Counted from the first letter of the stretch, positions 26,942 to 37,002 are shown. The stretch is 64,000 nt of DNA from Morganella morganii (GCF_003996855.1 NZ_NRQY01000002.1:587569-651568), one strand, 5' to 3'. Notes: generated by a model from the sequence alone, not told the origin. Numbers and translations are program-made.

Positions 26942-28897
26942 CTAATTCATTTTGATGGCCTGCTTTTCTTCGAGCAGTTTTTCGACCACCCCCGGGTCGG
27001 CCAGTGTTGATACATCACCCAGATTACCGGTATCACCGGTGGCGATTTTACGGAGGATACGGCGCATAATTTTACCGGATCGCGTTTTCGGCAGAGAGTC
27101 GGTCCAGTGAAGAATATCCGGGGTAGCAATCGGGCCGATTTCTTTACGGACCCAGTTCCTCACTTCCGCATACAATTCCGGTGTCGGCTCCTCGCCGTGG
27201 TTAAGTGTGACATAGGCATAAATAGCCTGCCCTTTGATACTGTGCGGAATCCCGACCACCGCGGCTTCGGCAATTTTCGGGTGTGAAACCAGCGCAGATT
27301 CCACTTCGGCAGTGCCGAGGCGATGTCCGGAGATATTCAGCACATCATCCACCCGGCCGGTGATCCAGTAATAGCCGTCTTCATCACGGCGGGTACCATC
27401 TCCGGCAAAGTACATGCCTTTAAAGGCGGAAAAATAAGTCTGTTCAAAGCGTTCATGATCACCGAACAGGGTACGTGCCTGGCCCGGCCAGGAATCCAGG
27501 ATCACCAGATTCCCCTCTGTCTCACCGTCCAGAATGTCGCCCTGGTTATCCACCAGTGCAGGCTGAACCCCGAAGAACGGCACGGTCGCGGAGCCCGGTT
27601 TCAGTTCAATAGCACCCGGCATCGCACCTATCATGCAGGCACCGGTTTCGGTCTGCCACCAGGTATCGACAATCGGGCAGCGGCTGTCACCGATGGTTTT
27701 GTAATACCATTCCCAGGCTTCCGGGTTAATCGGTTCGCCGACCGACCCCATAATGCGCAGTGATTTGCGGGATGTGCCTTCAATAGCATTGAGGCCTTCC
27801 GCCATCAGGGCGCGGATAGCCGTCGGTGCGGTATACAGGATATTGACCTGATGTTTATCGACAATCTGACACATCCGGTTGACCTTCGGATGGTTTGGTA
27901 CGCCTTCAAACATCAGCGTGACAGCCCCGTTGGACAAGGGGCCGTAAACCAGGTAGGTGTGTCCGGTTACCCAGCCGACATCCGCTGTACACCAGAACAC
28001 TTCATCACCATGATAATCAAAAATATATTTGAATGTCAGCGTGGCGTAGACCAGATAACCGCCGGTGGTGTGCAGCACCCCTTTCGGCTTACCGGTCGAA
28101 CCGGAGGTATAGAGGATAAACAGCGGATCTTCCGCGTTCATCTCTTCCGGCGGGCAGTCCGCACTGACACCGCTGACAGCATCATGCCACCAGATATCAC
28201 GCCCTTCCTGCCATTCCACCGGATTGCCGGTACGGCGGAAAACGATCACACCGCTGACAGTGGTCACACCCGGATTTTTCAGGCCGTCATCGACGTTTTT
28301 CTTCAGCGGGATAGTGCGTCCGGCACGCAGACCTTCATCTGTGGTGATCACCATTTTTGCACCGGAATCAATCACACGGCCGGACACCGCCTCAGGCGAG
28401 AACCCGGCAAAAATCACCGAATGCACTGCACCGATACGGGCACAGGCCAGCATAGCAACCATCGCTTCCGGGATCATCGGCATATAAATGGCAACCACAT
28501 CACCTTTGCTGATCCCCTGCTGTTTCAGAACATTGGCAAACTGACAGACATCATGATGCAGTTCACGGTAGGTGAGTGTGCGGGATTCATCCGGGCTGTC
28601 GCCCTCCCAGATCACTGCCGGTTTGTCACCACGCTCCGCCAGATGCCGGTCAAGACAGTTGGCACTGAGATTTAGTGTGCCGTCCTCAAACCATTTGATG
28701 CTGACATGGCCCGGATCAAAGGAGGTGTTTTTCACCCGCGTATAGGGCTTTATCCAGTCGACAATCCGACCTTTCTCACGCCAGTAGCTGTCGGGATCCT
28801 CAACAGACCGCTGATACTCGTCCAGATACTGCTGATGATTGATTAGCGCATTTTTTGCAATTGCTTCGGGTACAGGATATTTCGTTATTTTTGTCAT
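26942..28897 (-). CDS. acs: Acetyl-CoA synthetase
   Basis: A 651-residue AMP-forming enzyme (E. coli 652) that activates acetate to acetyl-CoA through acetyl-AMP. The P-loop [19 protein letters not shown], the WWQTETG motif and the C-terminal catalytic lysine in [11 protein letters not shown] (the Pat acetylation site in relatives) are present. It heads the acs-yjcH-actP operon. The spacer upstream is shared with divergent sodA and holds a possible CRP site, in keeping with catabolite control in E. coli. Confidence 0.96.
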   Translation of the reverse strand: MTKITKYPVPEAIAKNALINHQQYLDEYQRSVEDPDSYWREKGRIVDWIKPYTRVKNTSFDPGHVSIKWFEDGTLNLSANCLDRHLAERGDKPAVIWEGDSPDESRTLTYRELHHDVCQFANVLKQQGISKGDVVAIYMPMIPEAMVAMLACARIGAVHSVIFAGFSPEAVSGRVIDSGAKMVITTDEGLRAGRTIPLKKNVDDGLKNPGVTTVSGVIVFRRTGNPVEWQEGRDIWWHDAVSGVSADCPPEEMNAEDPLFILYTSGSTGKPKGVLHTTGGYLVYATLTFKYIFDYHGDEVFWCTADVGWVTGHTYLVYGPLSNGAVTLMFEGVPNHPKVNRMCQIVDKHQVNILYTAPTAIRALMAEGLNAIEGTSRKSLRIMGSVGEPINPEAWEWYYKTIGDSRCPIVDTWWQTETGACMIGAMPGAIELKPGSATVPFFGVQPALVDNQGDILDGETEGNLVILDSWPGQARTLFGDHERFEQTYFSAFKGMYFAGDGTRRDEDGYYWITGRVDDVLNISGHRLGTAEVESALVSHPKIAEAAVVGIPHSIKGQAIYAYVTLNHGEEPTPELYAEVRNWVRKEIGPIATPDILHWTDSLPKTRSGKIMRRILRKIATGDTGNLGDVSTLADPGVVEKLLEEKQAIKMN

Positions 28898-29075
28898 GAT
28901 GAATCTCCTTTTAATTGTTAATGCTATGTCAAAATCACGTTAAATAAAGTTACCCTTCTGCCTTTGTTTCTTTTTTGCGCTAAAGATCACGGATTGAAAA
29001 AGGGGAGATTCACAGCGTTATCATTTGATGCGAAAAGCACAGGCAATATAAAAAATCACTATTGGGACAAAAAAT

Positions 29076-29091
29076 AGTGCATAACATCACA
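29076..29091. promoter_or_regulatory. Possible CRP site in the acs-sodA spacer
   Basis: AGTGC-ATAACA-TCACA has one full half-site (TCACA) and three of five matches in the other, with correct N6 spacing. It lies about 180 bases upstream of acs. This is weak evidence from one degenerate match; acs is CRP-activated in E. coli. Confidence 0.35.
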
Positions 29092-29174
29092 CAAGGATTT
29101 ACAGCTAAAATTTTTAACTAAAATAAGACAGTAAAATAACAAATAAAAAGAATCCGCACAGATCGCACAAATCT

Positions 29175-29193
29175 GATAATCATTTTCATTATC
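29175..29193. promoter_or_regulatory. Fur box upstream of sodA
   Basis: GATAATCATTTTCATTATC matches 16 of 19 positions of the Fur consensus GATAATGATAATCATTATC. It lies about 74 bases before the sodA start. Fur repression of Mn-SodA is known in E. coli. Confidence 0.8.
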
Positions 29194-29266
29194 ATCTGTT
29201 TCATTATAATGTCAGGCCTGTTCACACCCGGTGTGAGCGGTTCGGTCAATTACTGGAGTTATAATT

Positions 29267-29887
29267 ATGAGCTATGTATTACCTGCATTACCGTACGCTT
29301 ATGATGCGTTAGAACCGCATTTCGATAAAATGACAATGGAAATTCACCATACAAAACATCATCAGACGTATGTGAATAACACCAACACCGCTCTGGAAGC
29401 TTTCCCGGAGATGGCCGGCCTTGATATCGACGATCTGATCGCGCTGCTCGATAAATTCCCGGCGGACAAACGTACCTTTATCCGCAACAACGCCGGTGGT
29501 CATTCCAACCACAGCATGTTCTGGAAAGGCCTGAAAACCGGTACCACATTACAGGGTGACCTGAAAGCTGCTATTGAGCGCGATTTCGGCAGTGTTGACG
29601 CATTTCAGGCTGAGTTTGAAAAAGCCGCGGCAACCCGTTTCGGTTCCGGCTGGGCATGGCTGGTGCTGAAAGACGGCAAACTGGCTGTTGTTTCCACCGC
29701 TAACCAGGACAGCCCGCTGATGGGTGAAGCGATTTCCGGTACTTCCGGTTATCCGATCATCGGTCTGGATGTGTGGGAGCACGCCTATTACCTGAAATTC
29801 CAGAACCGCCGTCCGGATTACATCAAAGCATTCTGGTCTGTAGTCAACTGGGATGAAGCCGCAGCGCGTTTCACTTCTGCAAAATAA
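29267..29887 (+). CDS. sodA: Manganese superoxide dismutase
   Basis: 206 residues, the length of E. coli SodA. It converts superoxide to hydrogen peroxide and oxygen in the cytosol. Metal ligands are His27 in IHHTKHH, the histidine in NHSMFW, and Asp and His in [19 protein letters not shown] and Gly/Gln usage fit the Mn rather than Fe type. A Fur box upstream ties expression to iron status. A short hairpin (TGTGCGG/CCGCACA, about 29899-29918) follows the stop codon. Confidence 0.96.
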   Translation: MSYVLPALPYAYDALEPHFDKMTMEIHHTKHHQTYVNNTNTALEAFPEMAGLDIDDLIALLDKFPADKRTFIRNNAGGHSNHSMFWKGLKTGTTLQGDLKAAIERDFGSVDAFQAEFEKAAATRFGSGWAWLVLKDGKLAVVSTANQDSPLMGEAISGTSGYPIIGLDVWEHAYYLKFQNRRPDYIKAFWSVVNWDEAAARFTSAK

Positions 29888-29975
29888 GTTCTGAAATATG
29901 TGCGGGCGCTGTCCGCACATATTCTTCTTCCCCGCTTTCGATTATGATGTCTGTCTCACTCAATACGGAGGCGGC

Positions 29976-30662
29976 ATGGCATACACACCTTTAGTTTTCA
30001 CCGGTCCCGTCAGGGATACAGCCCGCTGCGGACGCAGCGCAATTGAGAAGCGTCAGACCGACGGCGTAATTGCCCTCAGTGCTACCGGACTCGCCGGTGA
30101 CGAACAGGCGGAAAAAGCCTTTCACGGCGGCCCTGACCGCGCGTTATGTCATTATCCCCGCGAACACTATGACTACTGGAAAATGATGTATCCGGAGATT
30201 GAGGATCGCTTTGTCGCGCCGTTCTTTGGGGAAAATATATCCACCCTCGGTATGACAGAAGAAACCGTATTTATCGGGGATATTTATCAGTGGGGCAGCG
30301 CCGTGATTCAGGTCACCCAGCCGCGCTCACCGTGTTACAAACTTAATCCGCTGACTGATGTATCTGATTTTGCACAGGTGATGCAGGACTGCGGCCGTAC
30401 CGGCTGGTTGTACCGTGTCGCCGGGAAAGGGGATGTCAGCAGTGATCAGCCGCTGAAACTGCTGACCCGCACCAGCGCGGTATCTGTCAGGGAAGCCGCG
30501 GCGATCGCTTTTCATCTGCCGTTTGATGAAACCGAATACCGCCATCTGCTGCATTCACCCGGGTTATCTGCCAGCTGGACACTGACCATGCAGCGCCGCC
30601 TGATGACCGGCAAAATCGAGGATTTTAACCGCCGGCTATTCGGTTCCGCCGCTGCCGTGTAA
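29976..30662 (+). CDS. yiiM: MOSC-domain protein YiiM (6-N-hydroxylaminopurine resistance)
   Basis: About 228 residues, matching E. coli YiiM (224). MOSC domains bind molybdenum cofactor; YiiM acts in detoxifying N-hydroxylated bases. Diagnostic stretches are HGGPDRALCHYPREHY, FGENIST and the QPRSPCYKLN loop with the conserved cysteine that ligates Mo. The start at 29976 gives the family length; the open frame upstream is non-homologous. In E. coli yiiM also lies close to sodA, so this pair is conserved. Confidence 0.9.
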   Translation: MAYTPLVFTGPVRDTARCGRSAIEKRQTDGVIALSATGLAGDEQAEKAFHGGPDRALCHYPREHYDYWKMMYPEIEDRFVAPFFGENISTLGMTEETVFIGDIYQWGSAVIQVTQPRSPCYKLNPLTDVSDFAQVMQDCGRTGWLYRVAGKGDVSSDQPLKLLTRTSAVSVREAAAIAFHLPFDETEYRHLLHSPGLSASWTLTMQRRLMTGKIEDFNRRLFGSAAAV

Positions 30663-30789
30663 GAATATGTAATCCCGGGTTCTCCCTGCTTTAAACCGGT
30701 TCCGGAATGTGTGATTATCATACTCGTTTCACGATGACTGCTGCGGACCCGGCAGCGCACACAGACGACCTTTTAAACGGGAGACACGG

Positions 30790-31080
30790 ATGAAATACCT
30801 GATAATGCTGTTGAGCCTGGCAGCGCTTTCACTGCCCGCCGCCGCGGCAGATCAGAACAGTGCGGATGAGCTGGAAATCTTTACGGATAATGCAGAGAAC
30901 TGCATCCATTTCGCCGGTGAATGGGATGTGTCCCTGCCCGCAGATCAGAAAAAAGATATCAAAAAAGCACTGAATGAAACCTGTCCCCCGGCCAAAGAGC
31001 AGCAAAAAGTATTGCGCGAAAAATACCGCAATGACCCGGAAATGCTCGCGAAAATTAATGAATTTGACCTCGGCCAGTGA
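30790..31080 (+). CDS. Small exported protein of unknown function
   Basis: 96 residues with a clear signal peptide (MKYLIMLLSLAALSLPAAAA, cleavage likely after the alanine run) and a mature part of about 76 residues. The mature part is acidic and helical, with two cysteines (NCIHF and TCPPAKE) that could form a disulfide in the periplasm. GGGAGA precedes the ATG. I do not recognise the family. It stands alone between yiiM and a bidirectional terminator. Confidence 0.75.
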   Translation: MKYLIMLLSLAALSLPAAAADQNSADELEIFTDNAENCIHFAGEWDVSLPADQKKDIKKALNETCPPAKEQQKVLREKYRNDPEMLAKINEFDLGQ

Positions 31081-31090
31081 CATCAGCCGT

Positions 31091-31128
31091 AAAAAAAGCC
31101 CTTCCGGTACAGGCCGGAAGGGCTTTTT
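31091..31128. terminator. Bidirectional terminator between the small exported protein gene and dmsD
   Basis: AAAAAGCCCTTCCGG and CCGGAAGGGCTTTTT form a long stem with A and T runs on both sides. It serves both convergent transcripts. Confidence 0.92.
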
Positions 31129-31147
31129 AATCTGATTGTGTGATGCC

Positions 31148-31759
31148 TCAGGCGAAAATGGTTTTTTCTGCCGGGATCACCAGCAGCGCATCCTGCCAGC
31201 CGCTGAGTGTCAGGGCGGTCAGAGCAGATAACCCTTCATAGAACGGACTGCCGCATTTTTCCTGCATCCGCGCCAGATAGAAACGCGCCCACGGCAGCAG
31301 ATGTTCCGCCAGCAGTGAATTCAGGGTATCCGGACGATTTTCTGCCGTCCAGGCTGTCATCATCAGTAACAGGCCGATGTGATCTTCCGGTTCATTCTGT
31401 GACAACGCAATATCCACCTGATGTGCACGCATCCACTCACGCAGGGCAATAGTGGAATCCCCGAACAGCACCTGTTCTTTATCCAGCCAGACAGAGCCCC
31501 ACGGTGATGCGGGTAAAGCCTGCGGGCCGATAAACAGCCGCTGATACGCCTGCGGTAAGGTTTCCTCACCGGTGACGGCTGTATTCAGTTTCTGTGCAGC
31601 AGTCTGCTTTTGTGCATTATCACCATACGGCCATTCCGCCACCCACTCCCCGGAAGAGAGCAGTTCCGTTATCTGCGCTATCTCTGACGGCGGATAGTAA
31701 AACGCCGCTCCGAGAATACGGGCTGTTAATGCAACATCACTGACAACTTGCTCACTCAT
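31148..31759 (-). CDS. dmsD: Tat proofreading chaperone DmsD
   Basis: A 203-residue TorD-family chaperone (E. coli DmsD 204). It binds the twin-arginine signal of DmsA and holds the enzyme until cofactor is loaded. AYQRLFIGPQALPASPWGSVWLDKE and the EPEDHIGLLLMMTAW motif are characteristic. It is the last gene of the dmsABCD cluster, about 85 bases after dmsC, and it ends at a bidirectional terminator. Confidence 0.93.
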   Translation of the reverse strand: MSEQVVSDVALTARILGAAFYYPPSEIAQITELLSSGEWVAEWPYGDNAQKQTAAQKLNTAVTGEETLPQAYQRLFIGPQALPASPWGSVWLDKEQVLFGDSTIALREWMRAHQVDIALSQNEPEDHIGLLLMMTAWTAENRPDTLNSLLAEHLLPWARFYLARMQEKCGSPFYEGLSALTALTLSGWQDALLVIPAEKTIFA

Positions 31760-31844
31760 AATTCAGGATTCTCACAATAAAGTATCTTCGTATCCTGCCA
31801 CGATTTCCGGCCGGAAAACAGTAACAGGATACGTACCACAGGTA

Positions 31845-32705
31845 TCAGGACAGATATGCCATACCCACCGTCATGTGCAGTCCGTAGAAAATACCCCGGC
31901 CGATAATTTCCCCGGCCAGCACCAGGATAAAACCGGCAAGCATCATGATCACCGGCGGATTCGCCCGTTTCACCAGCGGCAGAACCCAGCAGGCCAGGCC
32001 CAGTACCAGAAGAACCAGACGCCAGCCCATATACAGGCCGAACTCCGGCACCAGCGCGGAAGCACTCTGTACGGAACTGCGGATAAAGGCCAAATCAAAT
32101 GCCTGTGAGGTCACCGCGACCGCACTCGCCACCAGCGCGAGAATACTCACCAGCGGCAGCCAGCCGGTGCAGCGCAGGTCAAACCCGGCAATCCGCAGCA
32201 GCAGAGCAGCCAGTACCGGCCCGCCAAGCAGCGCCGTCAGCACAAAGTGGATAGTAGTGTACGGGGTATACCAGGTCGGCACCGTGGCAATCTGATAAAC
32301 CTGCGGAATGGCGTAAATAAAGACCACCGCGAGAACCATCACCACCAGCAGCCAGAGCTTACCAAGTGCCGCTGGCATTTTATTCAGCACCGCCAGCAGC
32401 CAGTAAAAACCACCGGCCGCAAAAAAGACCGAACCTGCCGCAATTTCATTACTGAGCGACGAACTGCCGAGGCGGTTAAACGCATTAAACGCACGCAGTG
32501 GTGTGCCCATGTGCATCATAGAGAGCAGGAAACCCACGCCCATCAGCACCCACAGGCCGAACATGCTGTAATGCACTTTACGGCTCATTTCCGGTGACAG
32601 TTTCCCGGACAGCAGCACCGCCGCCATCACGATAAACGCCCCCGCCACACTTTGCCCGATGGTGGTAAAGAACATCAGCGGCCATTCATGAATTCCCGAT
32701 CCCAT
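31845..32705 (-). CDS. dmsC: DMSO reductase membrane anchor subunit
   Basis: A 286-residue protein with eight transmembrane helices, matching E. coli DmsC. It anchors DmsAB and oxidises menaquinol. The start MGSGIHEWPLMFFTTIGQSVAGAF (32705) has a strong GGAGG upstream that lies within the end of dmsB; the longer in-frame ATG at 32768 lies inside dmsB and is rejected. It follows dmsB with one base between stop and start. Confidence 0.93.
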   Translation of the reverse strand: MGSGIHEWPLMFFTTIGQSVAGAFIVMAAVLLSGKLSPEMSRKVHYSMFGLWVLMGVGFLLSMMHMGTPLRAFNAFNRLGSSSLSNEIAAGSVFFAAGGFYWLLAVLNKMPAALGKLWLLVVMVLAVVFIYAIPQVYQIATVPTWYTPYTTIHFVLTALLGGPVLAALLLRIAGFDLRCTGWLPLVSILALVASAVAVTSQAFDLAFIRSSVQSASALVPEFGLYMGWRLVLLVLGLACWVLPLVKRANPPVIMMLAGFILVLAGEIIGRGIFYGLHMTVGMAYLS

Positions 32706-32706
32706 G

Positions 32707-33324
32707 TTATACCTCCTCCGGGTTCGCCAGATGGCCTGTGGTATCCCCGACAGGACGGCTGTTGGCATTCAGTTTTAAAACGATATTAGGATGTGTGTAT
32801 TCCGCAGACGGCAGCGGCGCGATTTCCGCCAGTGTGCCGTATTTGGCACGCAGTTCCTCAATCGGCCCCATATCCAGTGCCCGCAGCGGGCAGGATTCGA
32901 CACAAATCGGCTTTTTGCCTTCCGCGACGCGCTCATAACAGCCGTCACATTTGGTCATATGCCCTTTGACCTCATCAAACTGCGGTGCGCCGTACGGGCA
33001 CGCCATATGGCAGTAGCGGCAGCCGATACACACTTCCTCATTCACCACCACAAAGCCGTCTTCCCGCTTGTGCATTGCACCGCTCGGGCAGACTTTGGCA
33101 CAGGCCGGGTCATCACAGTGGTTACAGGAGATAGAGAGATAGTAAGCAAACACATTCTGCTGATATACACCATCCTGCTCTGTCCAGTCTCCCCCCGCAT
33201 ATTCATAGATGCGGCGGAAATTCACGTCCGGTGATAAATTTTTAAAGTCTTTACAGGCCAGCTCGCAGGTTTTGCAGCCGGTGCAGCGACCTGAATCAAT
33301 GTAGAAACCATATTGCGTTGACAT
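32707..33324 (-). CDS. dmsB: DMSO reductase iron-sulfur subunit
   Basis: 205 residues, like E. coli DmsB. Four cysteine groups bind four [4Fe-4S] clusters: CTGCKTCELAC, CNHCDDPACAKVCP, CIGCRYCHMACPYGAP, and CDGCYERVAEGKKPICVESCP. It passes electrons from DmsC to DmsA. It lies 11 bases after dmsA and directly before dmsC. All cluster ligands appear present. Confidence 0.95.
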   Translation of the reverse strand: MSTQYGFYIDSGRCTGCKTCELACKDFKNLSPDVNFRRIYEYAGGDWTEQDGVYQQNVFAYYLSISCNHCDDPACAKVCPSGAMHKREDGFVVVNEEVCIGCRYCHMACPYGAPQFDEVKGHMTKCDGCYERVAEGKKPICVESCPLRALDMGPIEELRAKYGTLAEIAPLPSAEYTHPNIVLKLNANSRPVGDTTGHLANPEEV

Positions 33325-33335
33325 AATTCGCTTCC

Positions 33336-35795
33336 TCAGGCCTTAACGACTTCAACCAGGTTGGAATGGGACGGATTCCCTTTCGCCAGCGGCGACGGGC
33401 GCTGAGTGGTTAACACGTTAATGCTGCCCGCGTGATCGATGCGATCGCCGTCCGGGCTGTACCATGCGCCTTCACCCAGACCGACAACGCCCGGCAGAAT
33501 ACGCGGTGTGACTTTCACATTGACGCGCACTTCCCCGCGATCGTTGAAGACCTTCACATTATCGCCGTGCGTAATCCCGCGTTTCGCTGCATCAACAGGG
33601 TTAATCCACAGCTCCTGCGGACAGGCGGCTTTCAGCACATCAACGTTGCCGTAAGTGGAGTGAGTCCGGGATTTGTAGTGGAAACCGGTCATCTGTAACG
33701 GGTATTTTTCCTGAAGCGGATCACCGGCATGCTCAAAGCCTGCGGAATAAACCGGCAGCGGATGGATTTCATCCCCTTCATTCAGTTCCCAGGTATCACG
33801 GAGTTCCGCCAGCTGCGCGGAATAGATCTCGATTTTGCCTGATGGTGTGGTCAGCGGATTAGCCTGCGGATCTTCACGGAAATCACGGTACGCCACATGG
33901 TGTCCCTGCGGGTCACGTTTTTTGAAAATGCCCTGTTTGCGGAATTCATCAAACTCCGGCAGTTCCGGCAGCGCGGCGCTGGACTGTTCATAGAGATGAC
34001 GCAGCCACTCTTCCTGGGTACGCCCTTCGGTAAACTGATCACCAACACCCATCCGTTTGGCGATTTCGCTGGTCATGTCATAGATGTTGCGGCTTTCAAA
34101 GCGCGGGGCGATTGCCTGATCGGCAAAAATCACATACCCCATGTTGCCCGCAGAGGCATCCATACAGAAATCCATCTGTTCGGAAGCCGTGCAGTCCGGC
34201 AGCAGGATATCCGCATATTTGGCGGAGGAGGTCAGGTGGTTATCGATCACCACAATCATCTCGCACTTGCTCTCATCCTGAAGGATGTCATGGGTGCGGT
34301 TGATTTCGGAGTGCTGGTTTACCAGGCAGTTACCGGCATAGTTCCAGACCATTTTGATCGGCACATCCAGCTTGTCTTTACCGCGCACACCATCACGGGT
34401 GGCGGTCATCTCTTCGCCGCGCAGAATGGCATCTGTCCACATAAACATGGAGATACTGGTGTTCACCGGGTTGGTCAGTGTCGGCATGCGGACAAACGGG
34501 ATGGCATAAGAGCCTTCACGTGCACCGGTGTTACCGCCGTTGATCCCCACGTTGCCGGTCAGAATAGAGAGCATGGCAATGGCACGGGATGCAGTTTCGC
34601 CGTTTGAGCGGCGCTGCGGACCCCAGCCCTGGGTGATATACGCCGGTTTGGCAGTACCGATTTCCCGCGCCAGTTTCACAATCCGCGCAGCCGGAATACC
34701 GGTGATTTTTGCCGCCCATTCCGGGGTTTTCGCCACACCATCCGGCCCTTCACCTAAAATATAGGCTTTATAATGGCCGTTGGCCGGGGCACCGGCCGGC
34801 ATCGTGGTTTCGTCATAACCGACGCAATATTTGTCGAGGAACGGCTTATCCACCAAGTCTTCATTGATCATCACATACGCCAGCGCGCTGACCAGTGCGG
34901 CATCGGTACCCGGACGGATCGGGATCCATTCATCCTCACGCCCTGCCCCGGTATCGGTATAACGCGGGTCGATGATAATCATGCGGGCATTTGATTTTTC
35001 ACGTGCCTGCTCAACATAATAGGTCACACCGCCGCCGCTCATGCGGGTTTCGCCCGGGTTATTGCCGAACAGTACCACCAGCTTACTGTTTTCAATATCT
35101 GACGGGCTGTTACCGTCCGCCCAGCCACCGTAGGTGTAATTCAGACCAGCCGCAATCTGCGCGGTACTGTAGTCGCCGTAGTGATTCAGATAACCGCCGC
35201 AGCAGTTCATCAGGCGGGCGATCAGCGTGCCTCCCGGCGGCCAGGATTTGGTCATGGTGCCGCCGAGAGTGCCGGTACCATAGTTGAGATAAATGGATTC
35301 GTTACCGTAATCGCGGATCAGGCGCTTCATCGTGCCTGCGATGGTATTAAACGCTTCTTCCCAGGTAATACGCTCGAACTTATTTTCGCCGCGTTTACCG
35401 ACACGTTTCATCGGGTATTTCAGGCGATCCGGATTATACACCCGGCGGCGCATGGATCGGCCGCGCAGACAGGCGCGTACCTGATGCAGCTCTTCGTAAA
35501 CATCATCTCCGGTATTGTCGGTTTCAACATATCTGATTTCACCGTCAACCACATGCATCCGTAACGGGCAGCGGCTGCCGCAGTTAACCGTACAGGCGCT
35601 CCAGACCACTTTCTCATCAGACGCCGCCACAGGTGCGGGGGTATTTTCAGCAGCAGAAACTGCACGGCTGAACGGGAGAGATAACCCGCCCGCTGCAATT
35701 GCCAGACCGCCCGCCGCACCGGAGGCTTTGACAAACCCCCTGCGCGTCAGCGGCGCGGTGAATAACGCCGTTTTTTTCATCTTTGTCATATACAT
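33336..35795 (-). CDS. dmsA: DMSO reductase catalytic subunit
   Basis: An 819-residue molybdopterin enzyme (E. coli 814) that reduces DMSO and related S- or N-oxides in anaerobic respiration. A twin-arginine signal TRRGFVKASG lies at about 17-26. The first [4Fe-4S] motif CTVNCGSRCPLR is followed by CLRGRSMRRR, then the molybdopterin domains (NNPGETRMSGGG, GWGPQR, NAG-type dinucleotide sites). ATG codons at residues 1, 3 and 6 are all possible starts. It is the first gene of dmsABCD. A candidate FNR site lies in the spacer upstream. Confidence 0.95.
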   Translation of the reverse strand: MYMTKMKKTALFTAPLTRRGFVKASGAAGGLAIAAGGLSLPFSRAVSAAENTPAPVAASDEKVVWSACTVNCGSRCPLRMHVVDGEIRYVETDNTGDDVYEELHQVRACLRGRSMRRRVYNPDRLKYPMKRVGKRGENKFERITWEEAFNTIAGTMKRLIRDYGNESIYLNYGTGTLGGTMTKSWPPGGTLIARLMNCCGGYLNHYGDYSTAQIAAGLNYTYGGWADGNSPSDIENSKLVVLFGNNPGETRMSGGGVTYYVEQAREKSNARMIIIDPRYTDTGAGREDEWIPIRPGTDAALVSALAYVMINEDLVDKPFLDKYCVGYDETTMPAGAPANGHYKAYILGEGPDGVAKTPEWAAKITGIPAARIVKLAREIGTAKPAYITQGWGPQRRSNGETASRAIAMLSILTGNVGINGGNTGAREGSYAIPFVRMPTLTNPVNTSISMFMWTDAILRGEEMTATRDGVRGKDKLDVPIKMVWNYAGNCLVNQHSEINRTHDILQDESKCEMIVVIDNHLTSSAKYADILLPDCTASEQMDFCMDASAGNMGYVIFADQAIAPRFESRNIYDMTSEIAKRMGVGDQFTEGRTQEEWLRHLYEQSSAALPELPEFDEFRKQGIFKKRDPQGHHVAYRDFREDPQANPLTTPSGKIEIYSAQLAELRDTWELNEGDEIHPLPVYSAGFEHAGDPLQEKYPLQMTGFHYKSRTHSTYGNVDVLKAACPQELWINPVDAAKRGITHGDNVKVFNDRGEVRVNVKVTPRILPGVVGLGEGAWYSPDGDRIDHAGSINVLTTQRPSPLAKGNPSHSNLVEVVKA

Positions 35796-35941
35796 TGCTC
35801 GCTTAATTGGTTTTGTTATCGTTATTATTGTTATTGCCGGATTAACGGCTTATTTTCTGATTACGACTGGTAACTATTCGCAACAAATTATTTGCAATAC
35901 AATAACCTGCATTTATTTTACGGTTTTACGATTCAGCCGGG

Positions 35942-35955
35942 TTGTCTTGTATCAA
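35942..35955. promoter_or_regulatory. Candidate FNR site between dmsA and the ferredoxin-like gene
   Basis: TTGTC-TTGT-ATCAA matches the FNR consensus TTGAT-N4-ATCAA at eight of ten positions. It lies about 150 bases upstream of dmsA and about 125 bases upstream of the divergent ferredoxin-like gene, so it could give both anaerobic control. The rest of this spacer is AT-rich with no other clear site. Confidence 0.5.
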
Positions 35956-36123
35956 AAAATGAGTGTGTGAAACGCAGATTATTGATCCCGTTAGTGGCAG
36001 ACGACATCCGGTCATGGGAAAATAGCGGCCGGATTAATATGATAATCAGGCAAAGGAATTAACGTTATCAGACGCAGCACACTCAACTACCTGATAAACG
36101 GCGAAAAAACCACACCGCCATCA

Positions 36124-36969
36124 GTGAATGATCACTGTGTCAGGAAAAGACTTAAAAACAGTCAGTGTGATAACTGTGCCGCCTGCTGTCCGGCAGATGC
36201 GGTAACGTTCAGTTATCTTGACGTCAGCATTGATAATGACCGCTGTTTTCAGTGCGGAAACTGCCTGTTTGTCTGCCCGTCTGATGCGATTGAACATATA
36301 CCTGTCCGCGAACGCAGTTATAACAATAGCGGACAACTGGTAGTGGAAAAGAAAGAAACACCGGCCAGTGCGGAAGAACTGATGGTCTGGCACCGGCAGT
36401 ACCATATCCGCGGAATACAGATATCTGAACCGGAAGTTGATAAATGGCTGCCGGTAGTGGCAGAACTGAATCTGCGCCTGAAAGCACTCGGCGAGCCGAT
36501 CTGGCAGCTGACTATCATCCCTCTGCCGCAGGTGGATACCGGAAAGCGCTTTGCGTTGTTCCGGCAGAAAACCGTCAGTGCGGAGCTGAATACCGGCCGT
36601 GCCAGAACCGGGCTGAATGAGCGCAAAAAACTCTGGCCGGATGACAGCTGGTTTGATGTCCGCCCGGATACAGAAAACTGTATTTTGTGTACCGCCTGCG
36701 CGGCAGTGTGCCAGGAGGGTGGGATCACGATTGCGGACAATCAGTTTACCGTGGATAAAACGAAATGCAGCGGCTGCATGAGCTGCCGCGATGTTTGTTT
36801 CCCGAAAGCGATTGATGTCACACCGCAGGCAGAGAAAAATAGTCAGCCGGTTCGCTATGCTTATTTTGATGCTCATTGCAGCAGCTGCCACCTGCCTTTT
36901 ATGAGCTGGCAGCCGGGACAAACATTATGTCCGGTATGCCGCTCACGGAAAGAAAAAGGCTGGTTGTAA
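36124..36969 (+). CDS. Multi-cluster ferredoxin-like protein with C-terminal zinc-ribbon-like motif
   Basis: At least 281 residues, not recognised by name. Four cysteine groups resemble [4Fe-4S] sites: CDNCAACCP and CFQCGNCLFVCP near the N-terminus, and CILCTACAAVC and CSGCMSCRDVCFP near 190-245. The first has odd spacing. The end carries CSSCH...CPVC, like a zinc ribbon. No signal peptide is seen. The listed GTG start is poor: the frame is open upstream to 36046, and AAAGGA at 36052-36057 stands nine bases before an in-frame ATC at 36067, giving an N-terminus IRRSTLNYLING. It is divergent from dmsA, so a role in electron transfer or maturation for DMSO respiration is likely but unproven. Confidence 0.75.
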   Translation: MNDHCVRKRLKNSQCDNCAACCPADAVTFSYLDVSIDNDRCFQCGNCLFVCPSDAIEHIPVRERSYNNSGQLVVEKKETPASAEELMVWHRQYHIRGIQISEPEVDKWLPVVAELNLRLKALGEPIWQLTIIPLPQVDTGKRFALFRQKTVSAELNTGRARTGLNERKKLWPDDSWFDVRPDTENCILCTACAAVCQEGGITIADNQFTVDKTKCSGCMSCRDVCFPKAIDVTPQAEKNSQPVRYAYFDAHCSSCHLPFMSWQPGQTLCPVCRSRKEKGWL

Positions 36970-36976
36970 CGGATAT

Positions 36977-37002
36977 AAAAAAAGCGCCTTACGGCGCTTT
37001 CT
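36977..37002. terminator. Bidirectional terminator between the ferredoxin-like gene and trpS
   Basis: AAAGCGCC-TTAC-GGCGCTTT forms a compact hairpin flanked by A residues on the left and T-rich sequence on the right, between two convergent genes. Confidence 0.8.

Noticed and set aside
36121..36921. A 266-codon minus-strand frame opposite the ferredoxin-like gene
   Set aside because: The plus-strand frame has ordered cysteine motifs and a ribosome site; the minus-strand frame has neither, so it is antisense noise.
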